This document shows, piece after piece, positions 1 to 11,800 of a stretch of DNA of 64,000 bases (position 1 is its first letter; each line of letters begins with the position of its first letter). The position numbers were made by a program, and so were the translations under genes. The stretch is from positions 4,445,034 to 4,509,033 of the forward strand of contig CM072888.1 of the NCBI GenBank assembly GCA_037013685.1, given 5' to 3'. Source of the stretch: Acridotheres tristis. Taxonomy: Eukaryota; Chordata; Aves; Passeriformes; Sturnidae. The notes under the pieces are model-generated. The model was not told where the DNA came from. It did not search any database and was given only the letters and a program-made list of their open reading frames with translations.

Positions 1-347
1 GTAATGAACAAGGACTAAGCATTTAAAAAGGAAACATACGAGTCTGCAAGCTGAAAGACTCTGGAGACACAGCAAAAGCCACAAAGGGCACCTCTCTCTT
101 TTAATTGGTCCTCAACTGAAACAAATAAGGCAGGAGAAAAGGATAAACAGGGGTTTGGAAAACGTGAAACACGTTGTGGTTTTTTTTAGGATAAGGCAGG
201 GTGGAGGAGAGGGGAAGACAAAAGCAAAGGTAGATTTTCTTGCATGGAATGTTTTACAGGGAGTATAGTGAATGTGCCTCATATTTTAAAGTAATCATTG
301 TAAGCCAGAACCAGCTCATTTCCAGAGGTGTTTTTTCTTCTTCTTAC

Positions 348-3300
348 CCTGCCAAATAAGGTTTTAAAGGCAGAAGCTATTTCTTGACGCTGAGCATTGT
401 TTCTGGTGGCGAGGATAGTCAGCACGGTTTCTTCATCAGTCCCTGAAGTTAGAAAGAACAACAAGTTACAAACCCACTCTGAAAAACAAACTGCAGTGGC
501 ACAAACTCAAAAGGCAGTGAAAGAAGCTTTGACAACAACAGCCTACTGGCAAACAGCAGAAGCATTTAAAATAACAAATGTCACCAAACCCCAAGCTAAG
601 CCACCAAGTTTGGTGCAAAAACATGACTGGAGGATTTAACATGTTGTTTGTTCTCTATCAGTGCTCCAGTGATCCAGACTCTGCTCCAAGCATCAGCTAT
701 AACATTTAGGCAGTCTGTATTCCATAGAAAGGCCTCACCAACAAACTGCCAACTCCCAGCAAAACTCAGTCCAACAATCCCAGACACCCCAAAGGGCAGC
801 AGCATGGAGCTATTATCCATTTAATAGGCAAAGCCTGCAAGGTAGGACCTCCCAGCACAGCATCCTCCCAGCCCTACCGAGTTTGCCTGTAGGCTGAGGT
901 TTATCACACATCACTCCTTCCCTTCCTTCTCCTTCCTTCCTTCCACAGAGAAAGGCTTCAGAGAAAGCAGCAAACTGGGATTTGTTCTCCCAGGGAAGTT
1001 TTGGGGCAGAAAGCTACAGTGTGGGTTTCCAGAGCACTTCTTAGTCTGCATTCACACTGTGTGCTCAGATCCCTTGTGCCAGTAACTGCACTGTGCTCAC
1101 ACACTTCCAGGCCCAGGAGGCTGCTGCAGATTTTCCATGTGGAGTTCCTACCATGCTGCTGTAATTCTCCACAGCTGTCCTATAAATCCAGAACTACTGC
1201 ACTGTAAAATTTTGTGTGTGGAGCATCCATTTCTTAACAGGGAATGTATAAACCCCTTCTTTTTTTCCCCTCATGCCAATCCAAAAATAAACATCCTTGA
1301 GAGCTGCACAGTCACAACCAGGACACGCCCAGACCAGCGAGGTCCCGGGGCTGTCATTCCACGGCCTGTAGACACACGCCCTACTCTCATCTACTGAGAC
1401 AAAAAAAAGCAGATCAGAAAGGATGTTTGCAAAGGAGGAAGAGCCTTTTCTTTCTTGTAAAATAGAAATTATCCTCACCTATTCCCTTCATGGCCTTCCG
1501 AAGGGCTTCTGCATCAGCTCTGGCATCAAAAGGAGCGAAGGCTGTCACGGTGCCTCTCGTGTACTGGGGGAAAAGGGGGAGAGGGAAAAAGCCATGAAAT
1601 AGAATTTTGCATCTTTCAGTTCATACACAAGCTCAGACTACATTTGAATTCACAATCCAAAAGCTGACTATATTTTTCTTGCAGTTGGCTGGCTAAAGAG
1701 CAGTCTGTGGGTGTTGAAACACAGCTCACTCCAGAGGCACTACTATGGTTTTCCTTAGCAGTGCACCACCTAAATTTGGGTATATTTACTAATTCTGCAA
1801 ACTATCGTTATCTCCAACACAGGAACCTGAATGCAGAGAAATGACTAAGAATTTCTCATTTGCTAAAGTAACTTGAAAAATTAATTGCACAAATCGTGTA
1901 TGCTAGGCAAATGGCACAAAGATACATGGAAATAAGAACTTCTCATCAAGAAAATCCTACTGGAACTCTCAAGCAGTATCACACCAATTTTTTCCACCAC
2001 CCTGCAAATGAGACCCATTGAACTTGTCAATTTTTATCATAGTGCTTTTGGTATGAGCAACTTGTTAAAAAGTGATTCAGCTACACTAGTTTGCAGCTAA
2101 AAAAAAAAAAAAGCAAAAACCAAAAAACAAAAAAACAGTTCAAACATAAGGATAAGAGATCAGCTTGTCCAAACAAAAAAATAATACCACTAGGTTTCCA
2201 TGGAACGTGGCTCTTGAGGGAATTTCTCTTTGGATTAAACACAAAAGGACATTCATCATCCTTGTGGAAAAGTTTTGCCTTTATTTAAACAGCATAGTTC
2301 ACAAACCTATATGTGTTTAGCACAGTAGTTAATTTATTAACTATGGAAGTGGCCAAAAGGGGAAACAGCTGGGTTAGGGGAACAGGAAGGTGTTTCCAAC
2401 AGCTGAAGAGGGGAAATTTCCTGTAAGTACTGCCGTAAAAACATAACAATCAGAACAGGCAGGGCATTTTTCCACTCTCAAGAAAGAGCACGACAGCAAG
2501 GGCCAAGACACCTACTGAGACTGGCACCAGATGACTCCAGAGGCAGCACAGCCATCTGGCCTTCCCCGGAGTTAGGAATTTCAGCCACTCCGAGCTTTGG
2601 TCTGCAGTCAATGCACTCATCAGACAGGTCAGCCAGAAGGGCAGGGAGAAAGGAGCAGTAACCAGAAACTGCCCCAGGGCTGCCGTGTGCTCCTGCCAGC
2701 AGAGACTCCCCACGGCTCCCACAGCAGCCAGCAGTCAGGTTCATTTCTCACAAATGCCGACAGATCAGAACAAAAGCATCACAGGGTTTAATGGCAACAA
2801 CAAATCTCTTTTTGGGAGATGGTTTCCAATAATTTAGAGGTGTGACAATCCCACTGGAACACTCTGCTTCTCCCACTATAAGCAATTTTTTTAGGTAGTA
2901 CTTCAAATATATTTATTGTCATCTTCCTAGCTAATTTCCAAAGGCTATCATGAAAAAAAATCTCAAGGATTCAGGACTCACTTTCACAAACTGAATTTAA
3001 TTTGGTAAAACAGATAAAGATGGAAAAGCCTTTCCCTCCTCCTCCCTTACTACCACTCCACCCAGAGTGGGGTTATTTTATTTTTGTTCCATATCATCTC
3101 AACAGAATTAACATTACAGAAGTACCTTTTCCTTTGGAAATGACCAAAGTCAACAAATCTCAGAGGAAGCAGATATTGATCTTTTGCTTTCTTCTGCTTA
3201 TCTTGTTCTAAGCAAGTAGAATTCCCCTTCACAATTCCTAAGTCTTGTGACAAGAGCCCAGCATTCCTATGTGGCTGTTATAGACAAAGCATGTGGGAAC

Positions 3301-6300
3301 ACTAAATGCCAGATGAAATCACTCTGTATTGCCCTTCTCATTTTTATTAAGTGACAGGATACCTTCCAAACTCTCTATTCCAAAGCACTGCATAGAAAGC
3401 CTGAACATGCACTGAGCTCGATGAACAGTTCCTGAAAGTCTCCTGGTGCAGCTGAAGCCTAAAAGACTTGTCTTGATGTTTGAGCACCGTTTGCATTCCA
3501 GGAGCACACAGCACTCAGTGGATTTGGGCAGATGTGACACTCCCAACAGCTGGCCCAATACTCGGAAAGGGTGAAGCCATCCCTGACTTCACATCAGAGC
3601 CCTACTCAAGCCGGCACTTCCTAGGGCACTGCAGCGTGGCCTGACATTTGCAGTACAGCAGGAATACTCAGGCACACTGCGTTCACCAACCACGAATCCA
3701 TCTGAAACACTCCACTATTCACAAGTGCCCTTCCTTTTAGTTACTGCAGTTCAGATTTCTCATTTGAAATACACAGACAAGGGCAGAAAGCTCTGCAGCA
3801 GTGAGATACTCAGTCCATGGAGGGAAGAGCTGTTTCCTTCTCAAACATGGCACATTTTGGCCACATAAAGAGAGGGCAGCACCTCTTCTGAGCCACCATC
3901 ACAGCATGATCCAAACTTCCTGTCCCAGCAGATATGAAACAGGAGCTATGAACCTGACAAGCTTCATTATTTATTTACCTCTATAAAAGATAACTTATCT
4001 TTAGTATCACTAGAAACATTCCTTGCCGTTTAAGTAAGCAGATACACAGTAACACTACAGCCTCATAGGTCCTTTTTTCTTTGGATAGTAAACTCCCCAC
4101 CCAGTAGCACCTAAAGCACATCAATGAAAAATATATAGTCTTTGAGTAAAGGATAACTCCAGATTACAAAAGGATTTATTTCAATCACCACACCTTACAC
4201 CAGGCAGTGAAATATAAAGAGAAGCACAACACAGAAATCCTCAACACAAAGTGTATCACGAGATGACAACACCCCAAACCTACACACATTCTTTTCTGTC
4301 TACATTCCCCAGTATAGTGACTGTCGTTAAGGAGTCATGTGTAGTGCAAGCAAAATTTGTGATTACACGCTACAAATAAAGAGTGGCTTTCATTTTCTCC
4401 AGACACTTTCCAATGAGACCAATGAAGCTCCTAGAAACACAAAAATAGCATGAAAGGGCAGAGAAAAAACGAAAAGGAAAAAAAATTAAAATACTATAAA
4501 GCAAGAGATATTGCTTTAGAATTTATGCCTCTCCAAATGAGGAAATGCACATTCTCTGGTACTGTTGTCCAATTTTATGCCAGCAAAGGTTTCCAGGAGA
4601 AGATAAAACCTCAACAGGTGAAATGTTTCTAATCAGCCCCTCAAAGTAAATGTCTCCCAAGAGACAATTTAGCATCACAAATTAATACTGCCACATATCC
4701 TGGCAACAGTAACAATAGCCATTTAACGAGGTTCCTTTTCATTTTCCTCACCAAGACACAAAATATTTCCTGCATACAAGCCCTTGTGTTTAGCCACTGT
4801 TAAATGCAGAGCATTGATATCAGCAAACAACAGACCATACTCGAATTGACTGAGGCTTCTTCCCCACTACCATGGCTCTGTACCACATACAGCAACTTCT
4901 CAGTCAGAGCTCCACAGATGAATAGCCACCCCTTTTCTCTGCAGCAACAGAAGCAGCGTCTCAAAAATTTGCTGCTGGAAAACCCAGTATTTAGTGCAGA
5001 AAAGGTGCTGAGACTTCTTTTGTCTTTTTTAAAGCAGCCATTTGTTTACAAGATGGCACAGAAAACTGTGAGGTGGTAAGATTGGACATGGAAACAGAGA
5101 ATATTTACCAGCAAAGAGAGAAAGTACGCGATTTCCAGCAGACAGAGGAGAGCCCAGAAGGTCATGTGCTAGAATAAGTGACAGACTGCTGTAAGATATC
5201 TTACACAAGAACCATCTTGCAGATAAACATAACACAGTGTTCACTGCTGACCTGAAAGACTTCACAGCCATTGAAGCCCACACAGAGATGTCAATTCAAA
5301 CTGTGCTCTAAAAGCAACACGACACAAGAAATATGCAATTACTTCCTGACATTTCAAGGGCAGTACAGTGCAAATGACATTGCGAGTGGATGGATACAGA
5401 GCTGATGCAAATGCAGAACTATAAAGACATGTCTGCAAGACACATCTCCAAGTTTAACAGGGCTTCAGATCGTCTGCTTAAACAGGAGTGAGCGCAGGTC
5501 AGCAGACTATCTCACATCTGCCCCACTAAATTTAAACTCTTGAGAAAAAACAATTACACAATATCTGTGGTGAACTCTGAGTCACTACACCATGGAGATA
5601 TCAAAGATAGGGAGGAGGGACGGGAAAAAAAAAGGAAGAGGGGATGGGAGAGGAGAAGAGCAAGCAGCAGCCACATAGGAACCAATGCAGAGACATTTGA
5701 GAAATCCATCCTCACAAGTAACCCAAACAGAGCCAGAGGGGGCTGCTCAGAGCCCAGCTCTGAAGAAGTGTTTGTACTTTGGAATGTGAGACAATCCTCA
5801 GGAGCGCTCTGGAGCTGGCAATGCTGTCCCTGTGCTCCGAGTCACAGGTGCACATTGGCAGAAGAGGAACTCCAGATATAGCAGAGCGGCCACACCTTCA
5901 CCAGCAGCAAGCGATCCTTTCCTGGCAGTTTACAAACGGACTCACCACATACTCCCGAAGTTTTATTCAGGAAAAAAACTGGGAGTAGCAGACCAAAACA
6001 GATCAGTCCATAGCACTTGTTCTTTCTTCCCAGATTCTGAGCCAGCAAGCACAGGGCAGCAGTTCCCAGCCTGTTCACTGAGCAGGAGGAGCTGGTGCCC
6101 TGTGCATGGCTGCAGTAACAAAGACCACCGTACACACAGCTGGGAGAGCAAGGGCAGCTTGCCAGGGCAGCAGTGCTCCCTCAAAGAAAGCAGATCAACA
6201 GGCAGGGAGAGACCAGCCTGTGCAGCACATCACAGCATGCTGTAGTGTTCCTACAAAATGAATGAACCTTTCTGTTCTGGACAGCGAACACACAAAATTG

Positions 6301-7988
6301 CTCAGGCCTTTGGGCAAAGAAAAAATAAATCTTCCCAGAACTGGTCAAGGACAGGTACTTCAGTGACCAAGATTCCAAATATAACTTACCTTCTTCAAAG
6401 GTTTTATTCTTCAGCGATGTACCTAGGCTAAACTGGACTCCAGTACACTGTGCTGTGCAGCCTTTGTGAACACTGAAGCTTTAGTTGTACACAAGGAGTT
6501 TGTCAATTGACTCTCAACATTTCATGGGGATTTTCACTCTTACCTTCATTTCATAATGCAACACACAGAACAGTCAGCTGTCATGAGAAGTAGAGTTTCT
6601 TCTTCAACTCTGCTTTTTCAATTTTCATAAAATGAGTTGTAGGCTACAACACTTTAACACTCCCAGTGTTTTGTGGCTGTCTAACTGCACAGGCAAAGAA
6701 TACTGCTTACGTGGAAAGTAGCCCTCTGAATGTAGAAATTGGAGAACAAGGCTTCTCGAATAAAACCCTTCATTGTTCTAATGACTTCCATCTACCACCA
6801 CCCACCACAGACAAAAAACGTCCCCAAGTGTAACCTCAGGCAGTAGAAAATTTACTACTTGAAGCCAAGAGTAAATGATTTGCACTAGTGAAGAATGAAA
6901 TACTCCTGCTAAGATGAATTAAAGTTTGTCTCTGTGAAACAGACAAGAATATTGTAAATTTCCATGCTTTTACTAGAAGGAAGTTACCCATAAGCCTATA
7001 AGCAAACCAACATATACTAAAATAAAAGTCTTATTGTCCAAGTATATCCCTCTGGTGCCCTGCACTGCCATGGCTGAGGGCTCCTATTCTCCTAACATGC
7101 ATCCTACAATCCAGGCCTGATGTTTAGAGAAAGAAAAATCCCTTCTTTGTCACTCAAAAGAAAACCCCAAAACAAAACACAGCTTCAAGAATTTAGAAAA
7201 ATACTATTAAAACCCTCTCTTTAAAAGAAGTTTCCTTTCCTTCTTTTAAAACGAAATCCAGAGTAAATAATGAATAAATATTCACAAGGGTATTGAAACA
7301 CTACTAATCACTCCCCTCATTAAGTGCAATTACTCTGACCTTTGTGAAAGCCCTAATAGACCTTGATTGCTTTCACTTCCTACAGCAGTACAAACCCCAT
7401 AAAGCCATTAGAAACCCTACAAATAAGCCATTAAACTCCTATTTTACTTTTCAGACTCTATGTATTGGATGCAACTACAGAAACAAATGCTGGAGTCCGC
7501 CCCATTTTCCACGCCTTCATCCAGGCTCAACCACAGCAACCAAAGGGCTGCAAAGAAAAAGTTTCCAAACGAAGAAATGCACGGTAGCTCCAAGGCTCCA
7601 GAAAAATTCAAGTTAGCTATGAGAAAACAGGGAATGGAAATAGCGAGTCCCCCAACAGGCACTGCCACGGCGTAATTTTTTTTTTCTCCTTCCTTTCAGT
7701 GGAAGGAGCCTCCACCCATGCACAATATAAACACAGGGTACCGAAAACTCGGCCAAATTAGTGGAAACTGAAGGGGGAAAAAAAAAATTAAATAAATAAA
7801 AGTTGTTCCTGACGCGTCCCTCACATGATCCCCGTCCCCCTCCCGTCCGCGTTCGCTGGTTTAAGGGAGCCCAAAAAGAAATCGGCGAGGAGTGAAAGTA
7901 AGGAGAAGGATAATACGAGGATGTCCACGGCAGCGGCCGGGCACGGGCCGTGTCCTCCCGGAGCCGCCGCCTTCCTCACCTTCGCCAT
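348..7988 (-). CDS. ANXA5: Annexin A5, N-terminal coding exons (partial)
   Basis: Annexin A5 is a Ca2+-dependent phosphatidylserine-binding protein of the cytosol and membrane surfaces. Three coding exons are visible on the minus strand: 7980-7988 (only M-A-K, then a gtgagg donor), 1479-1563 (YTRGTVTAFAPFDARADAE and on to the MKGIG motif) and 348-442 (GTDEETVLTIL to FKTLFGR). Together they give 63 codons in one frame, with an acceptor or donor at each internal edge. The residues cover the N-terminal tail and first half of annexin repeat 1, including the type-II Ca2+-site motif MKGIGTDEE. The 9-nt start-codon exon and the 95-nt repeat exon agree with the usual vertebrate annexin A5 structure. 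The remaining exons lie beyond position 1, so the gene is cut by the window edge rather than broken. The identification rests on near identity to recalled chicken ANXA5; another annexin paralogue is unlikely. Confidence 0.96.
443..7979 (-). other. ANXA5 introns, no other gene seen
   Basis: Two introns (443-1478 and 1564-7979) separate the visible ANXA5 exons. They hold short poly-A/T tracts (for example about 2101-2114) and one member of a dispersed repeat pair at 4029-4264. Open frames here are short, lack family resemblance and overlap on both strands, so none is called as a gene. Confidence 0.6.
4029..4264 (+). repeat. Dispersed repeat copy A, about 236 bp
   Basis: This segment of the large ANXA5 intron is repeated at 8607-8843 in the same orientation with roughly 85-90% identity by eye. 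Both copies start at ttaagtaagcagatacacag and fade after tatcac-agat. A 35-bp block at 4144-4178 is present in copy B only as its exact reverse complement, while the flanks keep the same orientation. The family is not recognised; no coding capacity is seen. Confidence 0.8.
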
Positions 7989-8330
7989 CTCTGCGATTCT
8001 CCGGGTGGGGCCGAGTCCGAGTCTGCAAAGAGATGTGACAGTGAGCGACAGCGAAGGACAGCAAGGGACACAAAGTGACAGCGCCTGCCCCGGCTGCCCG
8101 CGCCCCTCACCTCCACCGAGAGCCACCGGGAGCACGGAGCGAGGCAGGAGCGAGGCAGGAGCGCACTGGAGGAGGTCCCGCTCCGCTCTTGCCTCACCCG
8201 GGGGCCGGGCCAGCCCCACCCGGGGCGGGCAGCGAGCCTCGGCCGCCTCCCGGGGCCGCCTGCAGGCCGGGCACCGCCGGCCGCCTCCCGGCTTGCTCCT
8301 CCATCCCTGGGATGCTCTGGAAGGGTGGCA
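7800..8330 (-). promoter_or_regulatory. ANXA5: ANXA5 CpG-rich promoter and 5' untranslated exons
   Basis: A GC- and CpG-rich block surrounds the ANXA5 start exon. The 5' UTR part of that exon runs 7989-8022 and is preceded on the minus strand by an acceptor (ctctttgcag). A donor reading gtgagg at 8105-8110 defines a likely non-coding exon 1 beginning at 8111 and reaching to about 8300; its upstream limit cannot be fixed from sequence. The short intron between them (8023-8110) is built of irregular GACA-like repeats. No TATA box was seen, which fits a CpG-island promoter. Confidence 0.7.
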
Positions 8331-8606
8331 TTACTGCTTTGTTTCTTAGCGGTCGTGAACCTTTTAAAAGAAAAATTATATTTGCCGACAGACAGCCTGC
8401 AGCGGGTGCTCAATAGCACAGGTCTGTAATAAAATCGGTTCCCATGAATCAGAAGGGGATCCTATCCCAGCACTACAGGGCAAGTCTGAACTGAATTCGG
8501 TAAAAAGCAGACATTTCGTTAGCTGACCTAGGCTGGCTTCCAAGTAAGCCAGGTTAGCACAACAAGCACAGTGTTGAACAGAATGTCAGGGCTGTAGTTC
8601 TCAACT

Positions 8607-8843
8607 TTAAGTAAGCAGATACACAGTAACACTACAGCCCCATAGATCCTTTTTTCTTTGGATAGTAAACTCCCCACCAAGCAGCACCCAAAGCACATCA
8701 GTCAAAAAGACAAATAGCTTGTGATATAAATCCTTTTGTAATCTGGAGTTATCCTTTACTCAATCACCACACCTTACAGCAGGCAGTAACATATAAAGAG
8801 AGGCACAACACAAAAAACCTCAACACAAAGGGTATCACAAGAT
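8607..8843 (+). repeat. Dispersed repeat copy B with inverted core
   Basis: Second copy of the 236-bp repeat, just upstream of the ANXA5 promoter. The outer parts align directly with 4029-4264, but the 35-bp core at 8727-8761 is the reverse complement of 4144-4178. Sequence outside the copies is unrelated, so this is a repeat pair rather than a long segmental duplication. Confidence 0.8.
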
Positions 8844-11800
8844 CAGAAATTTCAAGCATTTCAGGTGATGACACTTTTTATTTCATGTCTTCCAGCAGGA
8901 CCATTTCCCTGCCCCAGGAATAGGGAAGATATACCCAGTTTGAGAGAGCAAGGAGGATGCAGCCTGCATGGCTGCTCAAGGAGCTGCTCCATCTAAGCTG
9001 CAGACAGACTCACTCCCTCAGCCACACAGCCTTGAGTCAGATGAAAGGGGGAAAGTAACTGCAATGCAAATGGAATTCACTGTCTCTGCCAAAATAAAAC
9101 ATGAACATAATCCTGCTGTGTGAGCATTTTAACATGTAACAGTCACTTCTGTCTGAAAGTAAGTTGCATTTACCTCACAAACAGCAAGAGAAACATAGAT
9201 CATGATATAAATTTAAATATTTTGCCCAGCATTTCATGTTGCCCCAGCAGTGCACGTACAGTTCAGCAAAAACATGGGATCCACCCATCTGGCTTCCTCT
9301 GCAGGACGAAAGAACAAACTGTTTGCTAAAATGTCCTGATTTACTTATTAAACTCTGATTTGAATCTAATCATTCAAGTTGCATCCCACACATGCCCAAA
9401 GATGCATGAAGAGAAGAAAGAGCTGCTCATAGCATGCATGTGGAAATGCACATATGAATTAGATGTAGAATCACAACATTAGAGAAAACATTATATAGTT
9501 TTTAAAAAGAGCCGTTTCAAGCTGTACCATCTAGAGAGCACAGACTAAGGAAATGCAGTGGGAGCTAAATCTGCTTTTTTAACACACTCCAAAACTCTGT
9601 CAATTGGAATGAGGCACATGAACACTGCAGTAAAGACTCTGAGTTCCACATGGAAGTCAAACCTCATTAATGAATCAGATGTGTGATAAACAAAACACAA
9701 AAAATTATTGGGTGATGTGGAAAACTTTAAAAAGCTGTATCAATATCATGTGAACAATTAATGAGACTAGGAATTAATAAATCTGTAATCCTCATCACTT
9801 TAAAATATAATAGAATCTCTACTACAGTAAATATCACACAAAGGTCAGTAAGTTCCTTTTATTGACACAAAAATATCTATTAAACTACACAAATAAAACA
9901 AACTCTTGCATAATTAGGAAAAAGATATCTGTTTTTCCAACCAATTATTTAGCAGTTAGCATGGAATGCATCTGCTCTACCTCCCTCTCCTTGCTGCAGC
10001 AAGCCCATCCCAGCTCCCAGCAATGCTGGGTATAGCTTAGCACAGACACAGAGACACACAATTCCTGCAATCCTAAAAAATGTGTTCCAAGTGTGTCATG
10101 TGGATAACAGCACACTAAGAGGCAAGGGGGGATATCTTGGCTTTTTGCCTTCCAATTTGGGAGAACTGATTTTTCTGGATTATAGGGTTTTTGTTTCCTA
10201 TGCCTTATTTGGTATCCTTGGTACTTTATAGCAAATCTCAGATTCAAGGAAATGATCCAACAGATATATTGAATTCTATTTCCCCCTTCAACCTTTGTGT
10301 TGGGGGCTGTGGATTTGGAATCAAATTAACATAGGCCATTTGTTCTGCAATAAGTGTCTCTGTGTACACTTTGCTTCTCATTTCCAGTGGCAAAAGTGTG
10401 TTTTTATTCAAAATAAAAATACTTTAAATGGTTTTCCACTCCTCTACCCTCAACCAGCTCATCATTCTATTCTTTGTGAACAAACATGAGGAAACATTCA
10501 CTCAAAAGGAGGCTACCTCTGGATTCCTAATCAGTGAAGAACAAGGAAAATAATCTTTGGAGTGAGAACACAGAATATTTTCTGCTCTGGAAGGGGTCTG
10601 AAATGCATGATCCAAGATGAATTGCAACAGTAGGAAAAGGTTAAACAGAAACAAGAAGGATCTTCTTGCCAACAGATGACGTTGGGAGTAAAACCCACTT
10701 CAGTCCATCTAAAATGTTATCAATGTGTGTTTAAGCAAGGAATATTTACATAACTTCAGAAAGCAAAGAGGCCAGGGGGAACAGGGAGAAATATTAGAGT
10801 AAAACCATGGGAAAGACACACCAGGCCATTTGGCAAGAGAAGACATTTTAAAAGAAAATAAATCTGATTATCAGAGAATTTCAGCCTTTGCATCGATTTG
10901 AACACAAAAGGAAAATTCAGGAATAGCTCTATGAGCAAAACCAGGATGAACCTGAAGACATGAACATGTGCCTAGAGGGAACTGCATTTTGCACTGATTG
11001 CCTTCAGCAGACACAATTCAAGTTAGGCTAAAAGAATTTTGGAGATGGTGACTCACAAGCACCAGCTGCAGGACCTTCATGGTCACCATGGGCAGGTATT
11101 TCACCTGACAGTATTTCCAACAGTCAATAGTGCTCACCCACAAGTCACAAAATAAGCCTTCTAGATTTACTATCATTATTTTTCTCATTTTTAAAAAATG
11201 AAGACAAATTTTCACACAAGTTAAAAAACCACATTAGGTCATAGCAGTCCTTTCACCTTCCGAGCCCCTCCCTGCTCTTTGCATATTCAATCAGTAGTAA
11301 AATCATACCAGGATGTAGCAGACTGCTTCCCAGGGCTGCTGCTGGCACAGTGCACTTCCAATTCTTCCTTAACACAGAGCTGCAAACACCTGCAATGAAA
11401 AATAGCAGTAAAATATCAGCAAAAGAGTGGCATTGCCTTAATAGTATGGTTAGCTCTGGCACACATTGAGACTTTGCAAGCAGGGCCCTGCCAGTTCCCA
11501 ATCCACTTCAAGGCACAAGGCTTGTCCACACAGAGTTAAATCCTGGGGTTGTAGCTGCTCAGGAAAGCAAAGAGTGAATGCAGGAATCATCAGAAAAGTG
11601 AAATAATTAACGTGATATGGGTTTTTAATAAGGGTCTTGAAAATGCTTTCAGAGTCTGATTACAGCATGAAAACAAATCTGTGTTTTTCTGGAAACAGTG
11701 GCAAAGTCCAGGGGGATGAAAAGTTGGCACCAAAGCAGTTCATTTCAGAAGCACAGCCCCTTGCAGTTGCTTAGAGGAGTTTGTAAAAAATAAATAAATA

